DNA of 64,000 bases from Desarmillaria ectypa (Eukaryota > Basidiomycota > Agaricomycetes > Agaricales > Physalacriaceae): NCBI GenBank assembly GCA_030407005.1, contig JAUDYN010000002.1, forward strand, positions 4,092,001 to 4,156,000, given 5' to 3'. Below, piece after piece: positions 34,101 to 44,883 of this stretch. The number at the start of each line of letters is the position of its first letter. The stretch's first letter is position 1. Below the pieces are notes generated by a model. The model was not told where the DNA came from. It ran no database searches and saw nothing but the letters and a program-made list of their open reading frames with translations. The position numbers and the translations under genes were made by a program.

Positions 34101-34820
34101 AATTGATTATCACATCAGTGACAGGATCTGGTTGGACACCTCCAACTTGCACCTTCCACAACCCAAGAAGAAACTCAACAACAAGCAAATAGGCCCTTTT
34201 AAAATCCTCAAAAAGGCCAGGTCCTCTGCCTATAAGCCCAAACTTCCCCCACACTGGATGATCCACCCATATTTCAATGAGAAACTACTGATGCCATACA
34301 TCATGCCAGTGTTCTCCAACCAACAACAATCACCACCTTCTCCCCCTGACTTAATTGACAGGTGAGAGTATTTTGAAGTTAAAAAAGTACTAGATTCTAG
34401 AACAAGACAGGTACATACCAAGAAGGGCCAATGTTCCAAAGCTGTAACTGACTACCTCATCAAGTGAAAGGGTTGGATGTGGGAGCACAATTCTTGGGTA
34501 AGGGAAACAGAGATGGGGAGTGCACAAGAAGTGATCAGAGACTACAAGGAAAAAATGCAGCAAGCAGGATGACTCAAAGTCACCAAAATTGTAATGAACC
34601 CAAGAGCAGTCTCCATGATCCTTGACCATGACTACCAGGATAATGGAGATGTCTGATACCTCACACAATTCAAAGACAGGATCCAAAAGTGGGTCAAGAA
34701 TCCTGATGAAACCCATTGGCAGGCTATACTTGATGAGTATTGGGTCAATTAATATGACTTTTTAAAGAAGGAACCTGATTACTTGGATGAAGTATAGGGC
34801 AGTTAGGATGACTGTCTTAA
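31101..34820 (+). pseudogene. Element G pol: protease, RT, RNase H, integrase, chromodomain
   Basis: Protease near 31,190 reads LLNSSCTGSSIN where element B has LDSGCMGSSIN: the catalytic DSG became NSS. RT spans about 31,586-32,540 (SPFFFVKKKNGSLHP; YHKLNEMTIKNCYSLPL). A deletion of about 15 codons before the active site leaves DLNDILIF, again Asn for Asp. RNase H lies at 32,640-32,930 (NYEIYDKELLTIILTLEEW). Integrase spans about 33,300-34,340 ([24 protein letters not shown]). The chromodomain is at 34,370-34,560 (KGWMWEHNSWVRETEM). Stops are mostly TGA with some TAG. Confidence 0.88.
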
Positions 34821-34831
34821 TGAGGGGGTAA

Positions 34832-35261
34832 TGTTATGATTTTTCCCACTTACTTCATCTTATCTCAGGTGCCTATCACATATCTTATCAATTGCAATAT
34901 TATCACACCACCATTGCCATACCCTTATTGAATGACTCTTGCCTTTGTATTATAGCTTGCAATAGTTGCTTGCTCAACAGACATTTCTTATTGTTCCATG
35001 CATAGACTACTCATTGACAAACTTATTATTAGCTACACAGTTTTTGTATATCAGTAGGATAGCTCTCACTGTATATTCCTCAGATTTGAGCTAAAGTCTA
35101 TCTATACCAGTACTTCACTCTCAGAACTTGACTAAAGTCCTTAGTCCTTCTTCATTGGGTCCAAAGAGCATTAGCTGTTGATATTGAAGGCAATTGTTTG
35201 AACATGAGACAGCCTTGAGATCTAATGCACTTAGAAGATCACATGAAGTTCAGGTCTAACA
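34832..35261 (+). repeat. 3' LTR of element G
   Basis: 430 bp, TGTTATGATTTTTCCC ... AGGTCTAACA, directly after a polypurine tract and followed by the CCTAT duplication. Confidence 0.92.
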
Positions 35262-36675
35262 CCTATCTAATGCAAAGACCAATGCCAATGGTGGATGACA
35301 CCTTCTCAGAATGTGCTTGGTGTTGAGATATGATGGATTGTGCCACTGTTTGTATGCTGAGTGGGGCAGTGAGCTCTCCCTATGCCATATTTGCATGAGC
35401 TATGATATTCTACTTCATCTGACATGTTTAAATTTTAAATACTTTTATTTATCTTTCCCTGTTACCTATGGGCTCTGGCAATGTGAGAGTATGTGTGCAG
35501 CTACCCCTTTTTTTGCCATTTGTATCTGATTGACAAGACAAGTTGATTTTACATTTTTTAACCACCATGAAACAGTTCTAACCTGTGATTTCTATCTTTT
35601 GGAAGGACAGTACTAAGAATAACATAGGCCTGAGGACAGGTCAATGTGCATTCTTAAGGTTTATATATCCTTGGTTCATGCTCTAATGTACTGATGGCAC
35701 AGACCTGTTGTTAAGAATATGGGTATTTGGGCTAATACATGAGTTGAAAGAGTACTCAAAGTAAAACCTGAGTCATAAGTGAGGATGTCTGACAGCCAAG
35801 TTCCAACCACCAAGAGGGATCCATAAAGGTGCTAACAAGTGCTAGGGGTAGTTGAGAGGATGTCAGTAAGTGCTAGGCATAATTGATGAGGTTTCTGATA
35901 AGCACTAGGCATAGTCAGGAAGCAAGGAGATTGGCAAGCACTAGGCATAACTGATCAGATGCTTAGTTCATACAATAAAGTGAAGTTGAAGAGATGATGC
36001 AGTAATTACAGTGATGCAGTATGCTGGTATACTGCAACTCGAAGAATGCATGTTCATTAACATATGAATTATAATACATTAGCTCATATGAGCTCTTCCA
36101 TACCATAGTGCTACTATTGTCCTGCATTTTTGAACAGTGTCATCTCCAGACATGGTGTCCAGTTTGGGCTTGTCTCCCATCTGAATACCTATTACAATGG
36201 ACTTGATAGCTCAGTTCTCAAGCATATCTGTGACTGCATCACCATCCACATTATTAGACCAGACAAATTGTAAATCTGCAACTCTCATAGCATCTCTGGA
36301 TCATCAAGCTCTTGGGTGAGGCTTGGAGGTAATGAGACTCATTTCAAGTACCCTGTTGTTCCCCAGGATGGATAACCTGATCAGCTTTGGCACCATACAC
36401 AAGATGGAGGGTGAACCAGTCAAAATAAAAAGAGTCAGACATTCCAAGCTACCTTTAAGCACCAACATATAGGGCATAGAATCGAAATCCACAAGACCAG
36501 ATCTTGCCTCACCCAGCTTGTGTGACCATTTCTTGGCTGAACATATCTCGGTGTGCCATGTGTCCCTGTTATCTCTAGATTTTTGAAGAGCTTAGTCAGC
36601 ACAGAGGAAATCATGTTGGATGTGGTTTTGTGGCTAGCAGGAATGATGACACTAGAATGAGGCCAACATTAGCTG
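35262..36675. other. Unassigned, CpG-poor sequence
   Basis: No gene or conserved domain recognised on either strand. It continues the sequence interrupted by element G. It contains a four-unit degenerate tandem repeat (listed separately) related to motifs in family-K LTRs, so it may be a decayed LTR or internal retrotransposon sequence. Confidence 0.5.
35834..35954 (+). repeat. Four degenerate copies of a CAAGYRCTAGGCATA motif
   Basis: Cores at about 35,834, 35,865, 35,897 and 35,933 share the form AAGTGCTAGGCATARTTGA, spaced 31-36 bp apart. The same motif occurs twice in each family-K LTR (near 10,965-11,010 and 61,670-61,720). Confidence 0.75.
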
Positions 36676-36927
36676 TGTTGGGATTTGAGAGTTGAGCCAA
36701 GAGGATGGAAATCTGGCATCATGCTAAACTTGCTGATTAAGAGAGAAGTATTAGGAAACTTGTAGAAGATTCTAGTAAATTAGTATTTAGTATATAAGTA
36801 GGTACAGTAGTGTACATCTGCATGCATTTGCAGAGCTCAGCCAGGTGCAATACTATTGGCCTGACACCATGCATATACTAACTAACTGGGAATGAACTGA
36901 TCTATTCATCCCCCATTTTTCACAACA
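36676..36927 (+). repeat. Solo LTR, family H, copy 1
   Basis: TGTTGGGATTTGAG ... TTTTTCACAACA, 252 bp, flanked by AGCTG and AGCTA (one mismatch). It is homologous to 38,026-38,273. TATA-like TATATAAG near 36,792. No internal element sequence follows. Confidence 0.82.
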
Positions 36928-36956
36928 AGCTAGGCCAGTAAAACATGTTGCAGTAC

Positions 36957-37167
36957 TGTTGGGATAGCAATTCCGAGCAAGTACTGGAATGTACTCGAAG
37001 GATTGGCTTACTCAGCAGGATTAACTTTGGACCATAAAAGTGGACATACATGGTATTTCGTAGTAAGTTCTAGAAGTAGTACAACATGTATTTAAGTAGG
37101 ATGCCTCTTGCTCAAGAGGCAGCAATTTTTCCATCTTTTCTACATTCTCCTCACTCTCATTACAACA
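36957..37167 (+). repeat. Solo copia-type LTR (211 bp)
   Basis: TGTTGGGATAGC ... CATTACAACA, the same family as the copia element LTRs at 56,244, 56,532 and 60,649, with a perfect target duplication AGTAC on both sides. Left by LTR-LTR recombination. Confidence 0.92.
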
Positions 37168-38025
37168 AGTACTCACTTGATTTCAGCCAGGAGCTCATTC
37201 AGTTTCAGTTTAACTTTCGGATATGAAGAACCATGGTCTTTAACCATAAAATGTCGACCAGAGGCTGTAAGAGTATCAAGTAAGCTAAACGTACTGAGAA
37301 AACTCATTAGGTCCTGGTTCTCTTTTCTCGACAGCACATCCTTGTGCTTCCCTATGATGAGCTGCTTTGAACAACTTGACCAGTGACTGATCTGTATGTG
37401 ATCATATCGTGATACAATGAGATGTCGGCTCTAGTGCAGGACTTTCAGGTGTGAACAAAAGGTTGGATATAAATTGTATTTGTTGTGTTGAGAATAAACA
37501 ATCAGTGACACAAGAACAAATTTTAGTTAAATGTTTTAATTTACCTCCCCTTCTTCATTTTATAGTCATTTGTAGTATTTGGCCTTGCACTCTCCCAAAT
37601 GACATATGACCATGCATGGTCAGTACACATCCCTGCACAGAAGAGACTTTGCTGACCAAAGGTCATTTTTTACGACTAGTACCCAGTATACATGTCACCT
37701 GGGAAGGCAGATGAACTAAAATTGTTAAGAAACCCTGATTCCAGCAAAAGGGAAGCAAAAACTCACAAACTTTTGGACATGAATGAATCCCAGGACTCAA
37801 ATATTCAGGAACTCTATTGCACACAACTAACTATATTCCAGTGTTAGCCTCAATGTGAGCATGTCTGACTCCATTGTGCTTCATAAGCTGGTCTGTTCAT
37901 CAGGCCTGTATCCCATTGACATACACCTGAATCCTTTGTAGTGGGATAATTCGTTTAAGGATGCATGAACAGCCATATTGGAGCGTGTACATGAAGCTTG
38001 AAAGAGGGAGATATGAAATCCACTA
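37168..38025. other. Unassigned sequence between solo LTRs
   Basis: No recognisable gene. Moderately AT-rich, with few CpG. Short open frames on both strands have no domain I can name. Confidence 0.4.
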
Positions 38026-38273
38026 TGTTGGAATTTGAGAGTTGAGCCAAGATGATGGCAATCTGGCATCATGCCGAAATTGCTGATTAAGAGAGAAATA
38101 TTAGGAAACTTGTAGAACATTCTAGTACATTAGTATTTAGTATATGAGTAGGTACAGTAGTGTACATCTGCATGCGTTTGCAGAGCTCAGCCAAGCGCAA
38201 TACTATTGGCCTGACACCACACATGTACTAACTGGGAATGAACTGATCTACTCATCCCCCGTTTTTCACAACA
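38026..38273 (+). repeat. Solo LTR, family H, copy 2
   Basis: TGTTGGAATTTGAG ... GTTTTTCACAACA, 248 bp, flanked by the perfect duplication CACTA (38,021-38,025 and 38,274-38,278). It retains CpG at sites where copy 1 has CA or TG (e.g. CATGCGTTTG against CATGCATTTG), so it is younger. Confidence 0.9.
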
Positions 38274-38325
38274 CACTACCCAGCCGGCTCTCGAGTTGTT
38301 GTCAACATCGTTGGATGCGGTGGAT

Positions 38326-38541
38326 TAAAACGTGTAGTTGTGTGAGGAAGCCCGCAAAGAGGCTGTTGTCATGATTTGACCAACAGTATCGATGGTACCA
38401 TCGACGCGTTATAAGCCATGGACGATCCAATAGCTTCTGTTGAGTATCATATCTGCCTTTTCGACATCTCTCAATACATCTTCTCGCTCAACACCTTCAT
38501 TCGCATGCAGTGTCTGCCAACGACCTTTGAGACCTCACAGA
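38326..38541 (-). pseudogene. Coding remnant, unidentified
   Basis: A minus-strand frame reads GLKGRWQTLHANEGVERE, then MILNRSYWIVHGL, a TAA stop at 38,409-38,411, and continues open (DGTIDTVGQIMTTAS). The hydrophobic/charged pattern looks like real protein sequence, but I cannot name the family. The sequence is CpG-containing host-like DNA next to the inverted duplication. It ends at the family-H solo LTR. Confidence 0.35.
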
Positions 38542-39592
38542 TGCCGATGATACCTGAAGCTTGAAGCTTTTCAAAGTACTGAAAGATGATGAGCAAGGAA
38601 GTAGTTGCTCTATGATTGAGACTGACGGGCGATGGAGCATATATACTCGAGACTGATGCTATCAAGGGAAGTGAGTACCGCTTGCTAGCACATATAAATT
38701 GACACCTGATATGTGATGCAGGAATATCGCGGTCAGAAATTCACGATTCGAGGGCTGCATAGCCATTGGGGGAACAATTTCCAGTTATAACTTGAAGGTT
38801 TTCCAGAAGCATCCATTCAGGTCGCAGTAGGCGGCGTATAATTCAAAATAATAGTGAAACCACGACCTGTCAGATTACATCGGTAAGAAAAAACAGCACG
38901 ATGGGAGAAGGTAGTCACTCACAGACTGGAGACCTTGACACAATGGTGCCGTCTTCATTCTCCACCTCTAACAGGTCGCCTTTCTGTGCTCTATCCCGTT
39001 CCACTGATCATCGAATGTGTTACCTGATGCGTAAGGACCTGGAAAATTCCTTAGAATGCACGGATTCTTCACCTTGCCAACAGTTGTTGCTCGTGTAGAT
39101 CGATTAATCAACATCACCAGCTCTAGTCCAACAAATCCAACCGTTGAAGCATGCCAGAGAACTTCCGTATGCCGTCATCGCTGTTGCTGCAATAGTATGT
39201 AAATACTCTAAGCAATAAAAGTCTTCGATAGTTTATATGCCAGAAACATTATTCAGTACACCACAGCCTCCGAAAACTGAAGCAGAAAAGCAGGCAAAGT
39301 TGTCAGCGAAACGTGTTGTTCCTCTACCATTTGCGAATGTGGTGTCCTAGGCATAAAATGTTCCTCAATGTTCTAGATATCCCTTGACCGATGAAGAAAT
39401 GTTCTTTGCATACCACTAACTTTGCTTTCAAAGTCTCCTGTATCGGCTGATGAATGGAGGCAATGATGGTCTGACAATGGATGTCTATTTCTGTTAGCTG
39501 CATTGCTCTAAGCTATTCACAGCGAAATGGAAAACTGGTTTGTTGTGAAGACGACATCATTTGAGGAAGTAATGTATAATTCCTCCGACTAA

Positions 39593-40692
39593 TTACGTAC
39601 TGTTACTCGGAAGAAATTTATACAAGAGTGTCCCAAGCCCAGGCGTATCAGCGCTCCTGTGGTTGCAAACATCAGCCTAAAAAACAGAAACTTACCCCTG
39701 CTCTGGTCGACTTGCCATCACAGCCTTAGTCACCCATGGAGCTATAGCGTCATCAGCACAATTCTGTCACGATATCAGGAGAAAAAGCCGTCTCTACCAC
39801 ATACTTCGCATACGGCAACTCAAAGATACCATCTTTCACTTCACGCGAAGCATTTGAAATCTTGGTCCATGGCCCGTTCACCAAAACTGCTTGACAACGA
39901 GCCCAGCTGGGGTCATATCGTCTCCCATATTATACCGAGCCATGTATTCATACCCTACATTCATCAGAACGCGTCGAGAGGGGATAAACGGAGATACCTT
40001 TCAGTCATATTCCACACCTCTGGGAAGCCTTGATTTTCAATTATCTGTACTACAACCATCAGCGAACTGATGTCGGGAATTATGCACGAAATGACTTCAC
40101 CTTGACCATACTCGCCAACCATGCCGTTCCTATGGCCCTGGTCGCGTCCCGACTCGATGTTTTGGCCAGTTTCAGGATGGAATAGAAAGGGAAAGCCTAC
40201 ACAGGGATCATTCTGTATCCTGTCCATTGCACTTCGAAGAAGCATCAGCAAGGACGAAGTAATCGATCTTGATCAGCATACCTGTTCCACTACACGATAT
40301 GATCGTCAGCAACCGTAGTTTTGCATGACCAAATCAAGAGACATATCATCGTAACATCGTGCAAAGCTACTGCAAATGATGTCAGTGTTTGTATGGATGA
40401 GCTCAGTCTATCTATCTCCGGCAAAGGAAAAATGTACCGGCAACACCGTAGTTCGCCTATCCGACTGGAACCAAAGCCGGTGCGACAGCTCTGAAGAACA
40501 TTGACGTGACTGCAGCGTATTCCATTGTATCCATAGGTCCAAGGTATCGCAAAATCTCGGCCGCTTACATTCAAGTCAGCCAATTTAAATGACGGTGAGT
40601 GCGATGAGCACATACATTGACGAAAAGCTGTCCCTGAAGACCAGCAGCGAGTTGAGAATCCGAGACATATTTCTTGATACGAGTAAAGTCCT
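39593..40692 (-). pseudogene. Alginate-lyase-like (polysaccharide lyase) gene, decayed, copy 1
   Basis: Exon pieces on the minus strand: YVSDSQLAAGLQGQLFV (from 40,692), NAAEILRYLG-like sequence, HPETGQNIESGRDQGH (about 40,180-40,130), YEYMARYNMGDDMTP, WTKISNASRGVKDGIFELPY (about 39,880-39,800), APWVTKAVMASRPEQG and a C-terminal GLGTLLYKFLP before TAA at 39,593-39,595. The GxxxESGRDQGH signature and the following helices fit the Pfam alginate_lyase (alpha/alpha toroid) family, which cleaves uronate polysaccharides. In-frame stops (e.g. after VPVG) and uncertain splice sites indicate a pseudogene. The N-terminus is not evident. It is divergent from the Gal80-like gene. Family call 0.6; decay fairly sure. 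Confidence 0.6.
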
Positions 40693-40940
40693 CTGGTAAG
40701 AGTAAACGTCAGCGTCAGTCATCAGACGCACAAGAAATATGAGAATGGCGTACCCGCCCTGTGGAGCAGTCCTCGATGTACGAAGTCCCTCGGACTATGG
40801 AAAGAGTGAGCCTCGGATGAGCCTATATTGGCCAGTTGTTATCAAGGAGATCATTAATACGCACCGAAATCTCCGCGATGACTTTCCCAGAGATGATCAC
40901 ATGAAGACGAGAGATTGCTCTTCTCTTTACTCCACCCACC

Positions 40941-42108
40941 ATGTCGGAACCAGTTCGCCTCGGATGTATAGGCCTATCTGCTAAAGGATGGGCATCTACA
41001 CATCTCATACCTCCCCTTCTCGCTCCGCCTCTCTCGTCACATTACAAGCTTCTAGCCGTATCCACGACGAATCCCACATCTGCCAAGGCAATTGCAGCAA
41101 AGTATTCCACCGTCGACACAACAGTGAAGGCATATCACACTCCTGAATCCATTGCATCCGATCCTGACCTCGATATAATCGCCGTGTCAGTGAAGACACC
41201 CAATCACGTAGAGAACGCCACAAAGGTGATCGAGGCAGGGAAGGATCTCTTCATCGAGTGGCCAGCCGGGAGAGGATTGAAGGAGACGACGCTCCTTGCT
41301 GACCTGGTGAAGCAGAAGGGAATCCGGACAATCGTGGGCTTGCAGGCGAGGCAGAGTGCGCTGTTTCGCAAGGTGAAAAAAATAGTCGAGTCAGGGGAGA
41401 TTGGCGACATTTGGTCCACAAGTATGGTGTGTAGACTTTCGTAATCTCGTATAGCTTCATTCTCATAGTTAGCAGACGGCGCGCACATTCGGTCCACATG
41501 CACCATGGGGACCAACGGTATATCAAGGAGCCGAATATCTCTTGAAAAAAGATAATGGGGCAACACTTCTTGATATCCCTGGAGGCCATTTTTTCGAGGC
41601 TTTCACATACATTCTGGGACCGGTTGATACTTTATCCGCGACCACAGTTACCCAGCACTCTTCGTCCCAAGTAGTCGATCCCGATGGCACACCCACTGGT
41701 GATGTCGTCTCCATCGACGGTCCGTCGCAGATAGCTGTATCTGGTACGCTCAAGAATGGTGCAGTAATGAGCTTACACTGGCGTGCAGGGATGGAGACAC
41801 CTGCTAACGTGAAAGCGGCGACACCATTTCTGTGGGTTATTGACGGTACGAAAGGGAGTGTAAGGATTGAAAGCGACCATCCTTTGGCGGCTCTCGTGGA
41901 GATGTATGAACCGACGCATCTTTGGGTGAACGGGGAAGAGGTGAAGGTCGAGTACGATGGCAAGACGAATGAGGGTAGAGCATGGGAGGAATTTTTGAAG
42001 GGCGAAGACGCTGGAGATTATCCCGACTTGCAGCATGCGGTTCAGATCAAGAGTATCATTGACGCTATTTGGAGGAGTGCTGAGGGAGGCGTAAGGATTA
42101 TCCTGTAA
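40941..42108 (+). CDS. Gal80-like NAD(P)-binding oxidoreductase family protein, copy 1
   Basis: Two exons, 40,941-41,426 and 41,476-42,108, with a 49-bp GT-AG intron (41,427-41,475), encode 372 aa. The N-terminal Rossmann fold starts VRLGCIGLSAKGWASTH (residues 5-21); the segment FIEWPAGRGLKET with VKQKGIRTIVGLQARQS is typical of the Gfo/Idh/MocA family and especially of its Gal80-like fungal members. The C-terminal alpha/beta domain includes GGHFFEAFTYILGP (about 195) and ends VRIIL. Such proteins are sugar dehydrogenases or, as yeast Gal80, NADP-sensing repressors of galactose genes; which applies here cannot be told. No signal peptide, so probably cytosolic or nuclear. The reading frame is intact. 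It is divergent from the lyase-like gene, and an identical copy lies at 53,923-55,090. Confidence 0.85.
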
Positions 42109-42638
42109 GCATTGAAAGGACATATGACGCACCAATATCCACAAATGTACGATATATGCAGACGAAGTCAAACTTCCTAACTTTGTCTTCCAATTAGCCC
42201 GCGTCTAGTGACACCTAATATTGTTTAGCGAGAAGCTTTGGTACAAGTCAAGAATATATGCACCTTGAAAATTGGCACTGCTCTGGTTTCGACTATATCG
42301 TCCCGCTCTTTCTCACTACGTCGATTCTTCTACTTTGCGGAATGTTCTGGATATGTCGGACGATTGTGTAGTTTTAGCGGTACTGCCTAGATGTGTAGGG
42401 TCGAAGCAAAAGCATACCTCCAAGTGCAAGACTTGGTTCGGAGTCGTCTATCGACGGTAGTGGTTCCATTGTAGCCTCGGCAGGTGGTAGCATCCCTACT
42501 TTAGCGTATGGGAAGGCCGGTGGGTGATTAGTACATGTAGAGCAGTGGCGTAGTAGATGAATGGTGGTGCCAGTTTGAGTGGTAGTGGAGGGAACATGTC
42601 AGTGCTAGAATCAACGGGTACGATCACGCCGTAGGTCG
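42109..42638. other. Intergenic, convergent 3' ends (arm 1)
   Basis: Between the stop of the Gal80-like gene and the C-terminal end of the opposite-strand pseudogene. No conserved coding sequence recognised. The mirror segment is 53,393-53,922. Confidence 0.5.
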
Positions 42639-44615
42639 TCACCGTAGGACTGGAGCAGTCTTGGGCGGCGGAGGTCGAGGATTCTTTGGTGGCTGTTCGT
42701 GTTCTTTCTTGAGAGGAACCTTGTCAAAATAGACTATGGAGCAATGCAAGATACCGTCCATTTGGTCGGCATCCTCAAATCCGGCCAGCGTGTCAAAACG
42801 ACGGGGGTCATCTTTGTTATGAAATTTCATAAGCTCTTTAACCAGAATCTGAACGCATCCAATAAGATCATTGGCTGAGTGCTGATCGGAGTCCCAGGGC
42901 AAGAGCGTCAGTCTTGACCTCATCATCTGTGACCAATAGAGCAGCAGTTTATTCGTAAACTGGATTAAGGTCTCCAAGGTCAATACGGATCGAATATAAG
43001 GGTTTGCCAAACTTGGCATAAGTCAGAGCGTTATGCGGGTTTGAACGACCATTCCCATCTTGAGCTAAGGCCTTCGCCGTGGTGAATGATGATCAAAAAA
43101 AGCCTTTGGCTCGGGTGTCTCAGATAGCAGCTCCATTGAGCATTCCCTGCATGTTTAATGTCATACTTTTTGGCGCTACAAATTCAGCCGTCCCAGCTGC
43201 TATCGCCATTGTCACGAAGTGCAACACCAATGGCAGGTCGAGGACATTAGGGAGATCTTTAGCCGTAGGGATCGTTGAGACTTCTACAGCGAGAACGCCC
43301 CTGAAGGTAAAGATGATATTCCTCACAAATGGCGCCTCGGAAATGAATTGTATGCGCAGCCGGACAGTGCCTACAATGCCTTCAACTTGAATCCAAATTG
43401 GAGCAGGGATGTATAACCAATCATATATACCGACAAAGAACTCAACTACCAAATGTATGCTTTTTGAATGTAACTTGGAGCCCCGGCCCGGAAGTGTTTG
43501 GTATGCGAATGCGACCTCGTAGTTGACATAGTCGCCCGACTGATCAGCATCAAGGCCTTTGACTATGTCGCCTTCTGCCTGTTCCAAGGTCGATCCACCC
43601 CTCCCGAGGATATTCGGAATCGGTTGGTCGTTCTGGAAGTGAGCCCATGGAAATCATGCGGAAGGGGTTGTCGTTCTGGCCGATGTCGCTGATACAAACA
43701 ACATCAACAAAACCGGGCAGAGTTTGTTGCATCACATCTTTGACCATGTCCGGATTGACGAGACCCCAAATCGTTCAGACGAATGCATTCGGCCACTCTG
43801 CTGACTCTGGAGTCGGGGGGCATGTACTCCTTACCACGAGCACGATGCATTTCGACCCACACACATTCCACTTCCTTTTCCAACTTTCATTGTACGATGC
43901 TGACGGCGCAAACACAATGGCAGCTATGAAGGTGCTGCGAACGACAAAGTAGAATCATCGCCAGGTGAATGGGATATACCAACGGACTTTTGGAAAGCCG
44001 AAGAAGAACCAGATGAGAGTGAAAGCTGCTGTCAACCCTAGTTGGAGGTAGTCGAACATGGCCAGATGCAGGGAAAGTGATACCGTGGGTGCAGGTAAAT
44101 ATGGTTGCAAGGTCATATTTCCTGGACGGGCGGCATTGGGCGCTGTCTGTGTAGGCAACACTGAACCGCCCACAGGTGCTTCTGCAATTCCAATGTGTCC
44201 ATCTGGATGAAGAAAATCTGGTAATAAGGTGAATAAACTGGCCACAAAGACTACGCGAAAGCACACATTTGAAATCAGCATTTTTAATGGTAACATCCAA
44301 ACCGGTCATTGGCTCCTTGACAGTCCTCTCGCCCTTGCGATTCTTGACTTTCTCCATTGGCTTTTCCTTGGGTCCAGTCATCCTGTTCATCATCTCTGTC
44401 TTCTCATTCGCTGGCTGATCGCTGGCAGATGTGCAATCTGTCTTCGATGTCGAACTAGTCGGCGGTGAAACTGGCGGGCATTCATCCTCTTCCTCGTGAG
44501 CTTGTTTTTCATCGTTGTATGCCCGAATTGTAGGCACAAGGTGTCGCTCGCTGTTCCATTCCTTGAGTAAATGCGTGCTAACCGACGCAACAGACTCACC
44601 TGTATCATGGACCAT
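42639..44615 (-). pseudogene. SMP/C2-domain lipid-transfer-like protein (Mug190-like), frameshifted, copy 1
   Basis: From 44,615 the minus strand encodes an N-terminus (VSTHLLKEWNSERHLVPTIR), a Lys/Glu-rich linker and, after an intron, a membrane segment (FTLIWFFFGFPKVRWYIPF). Then come SMP-domain motifs (MQQTLPGFVDVVCISDIGQ; SGDYVNYEVAFAYQTLPG; AAGTAEFVAPKSMTLNMQ) and a C2-like end (TYAKFGKPLYS; WDSDQHSANDLIG; GFEDADQMDGILHCSIVYF). Proteins of this layout (extended-synaptotagmin/Mug190 type) tether the ER to other membranes and move lipids. Stops after TWR, AFV and GAAI and frameshifts near 43.6 and 42.9 kb break it. The same lesions occur in arm 2, so it was dead before duplication. Confidence 0.8.
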
Positions 44616-44883
44616 CCATGGTATTGGTCTAACATATATTTCCCCCCCGTTGCCTTTATATCTTGACAGGATCCCACTGACGTCGTGTTGACGTAGGTGG
44701 ATTTATGCCATTACACAACCACGCGACATGGAATATTTTTCGAGTAGCTTGGTGTAATAGTGAATTCTAAAGATTTAATTCTTGGTTCGGCTGGAGAGAT
44801 GATTTGGAAAGAAAATATGGAAATGGTGGTAGGTGGTGAAAGTCGGAAAAGGAGGGGTCAGGTCACCCGTAGCACAGCCACAT

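Larger units (their letters stand above)
28564..35261 (+). mobile_element. Element G: full-length, CpG-free Ty3/gypsy chromovirus
   Basis: 430-bp LTRs (28,564-28,993; 34,832-35,261) are flanked by the perfect duplication CCTAT (28,559-28,563; 35,262-35,266). Gag, protease, RT, RNase H, integrase and chromodomain follow in order, and a polypurine tract (AATGAGGGGGTAA) precedes the 3' LTR. Many stops, frame breaks and an RT deletion make it inactive. Reading every line I found no CG dinucleotide in its 6.7 kb. Confidence 0.92.
39788..44883 (+). repeat. Inverted duplication, arm 1 (5,096 bp)
   Basis: Reverse complement of 51,148-56,243; every paired position sums to 96,031, so no indel separates the arms. 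All translated frames from 40.3 to 44.9 kb are identical. The only substitutions I saw are within 250 bp of the 39.8-kb end (39,793; about 39,953; 40,024). Arm 2 ends exactly at a copia LTR, whereas arm 1 continues into the end of the lyase gene. Confidence 0.93.

Noticed and set aside
35834..35954. CRISPR-like array
   Set aside because: Only four imperfect units with short, related spacers, in a eukaryotic retrotransposon context.
40941..42108. Additional protein genes on the opposite strand of the Gal80-like gene
   Set aside because: Long antisense frames exist but are shadows: they cross the intron, lack domains and mirror the codon pattern of the real gene.
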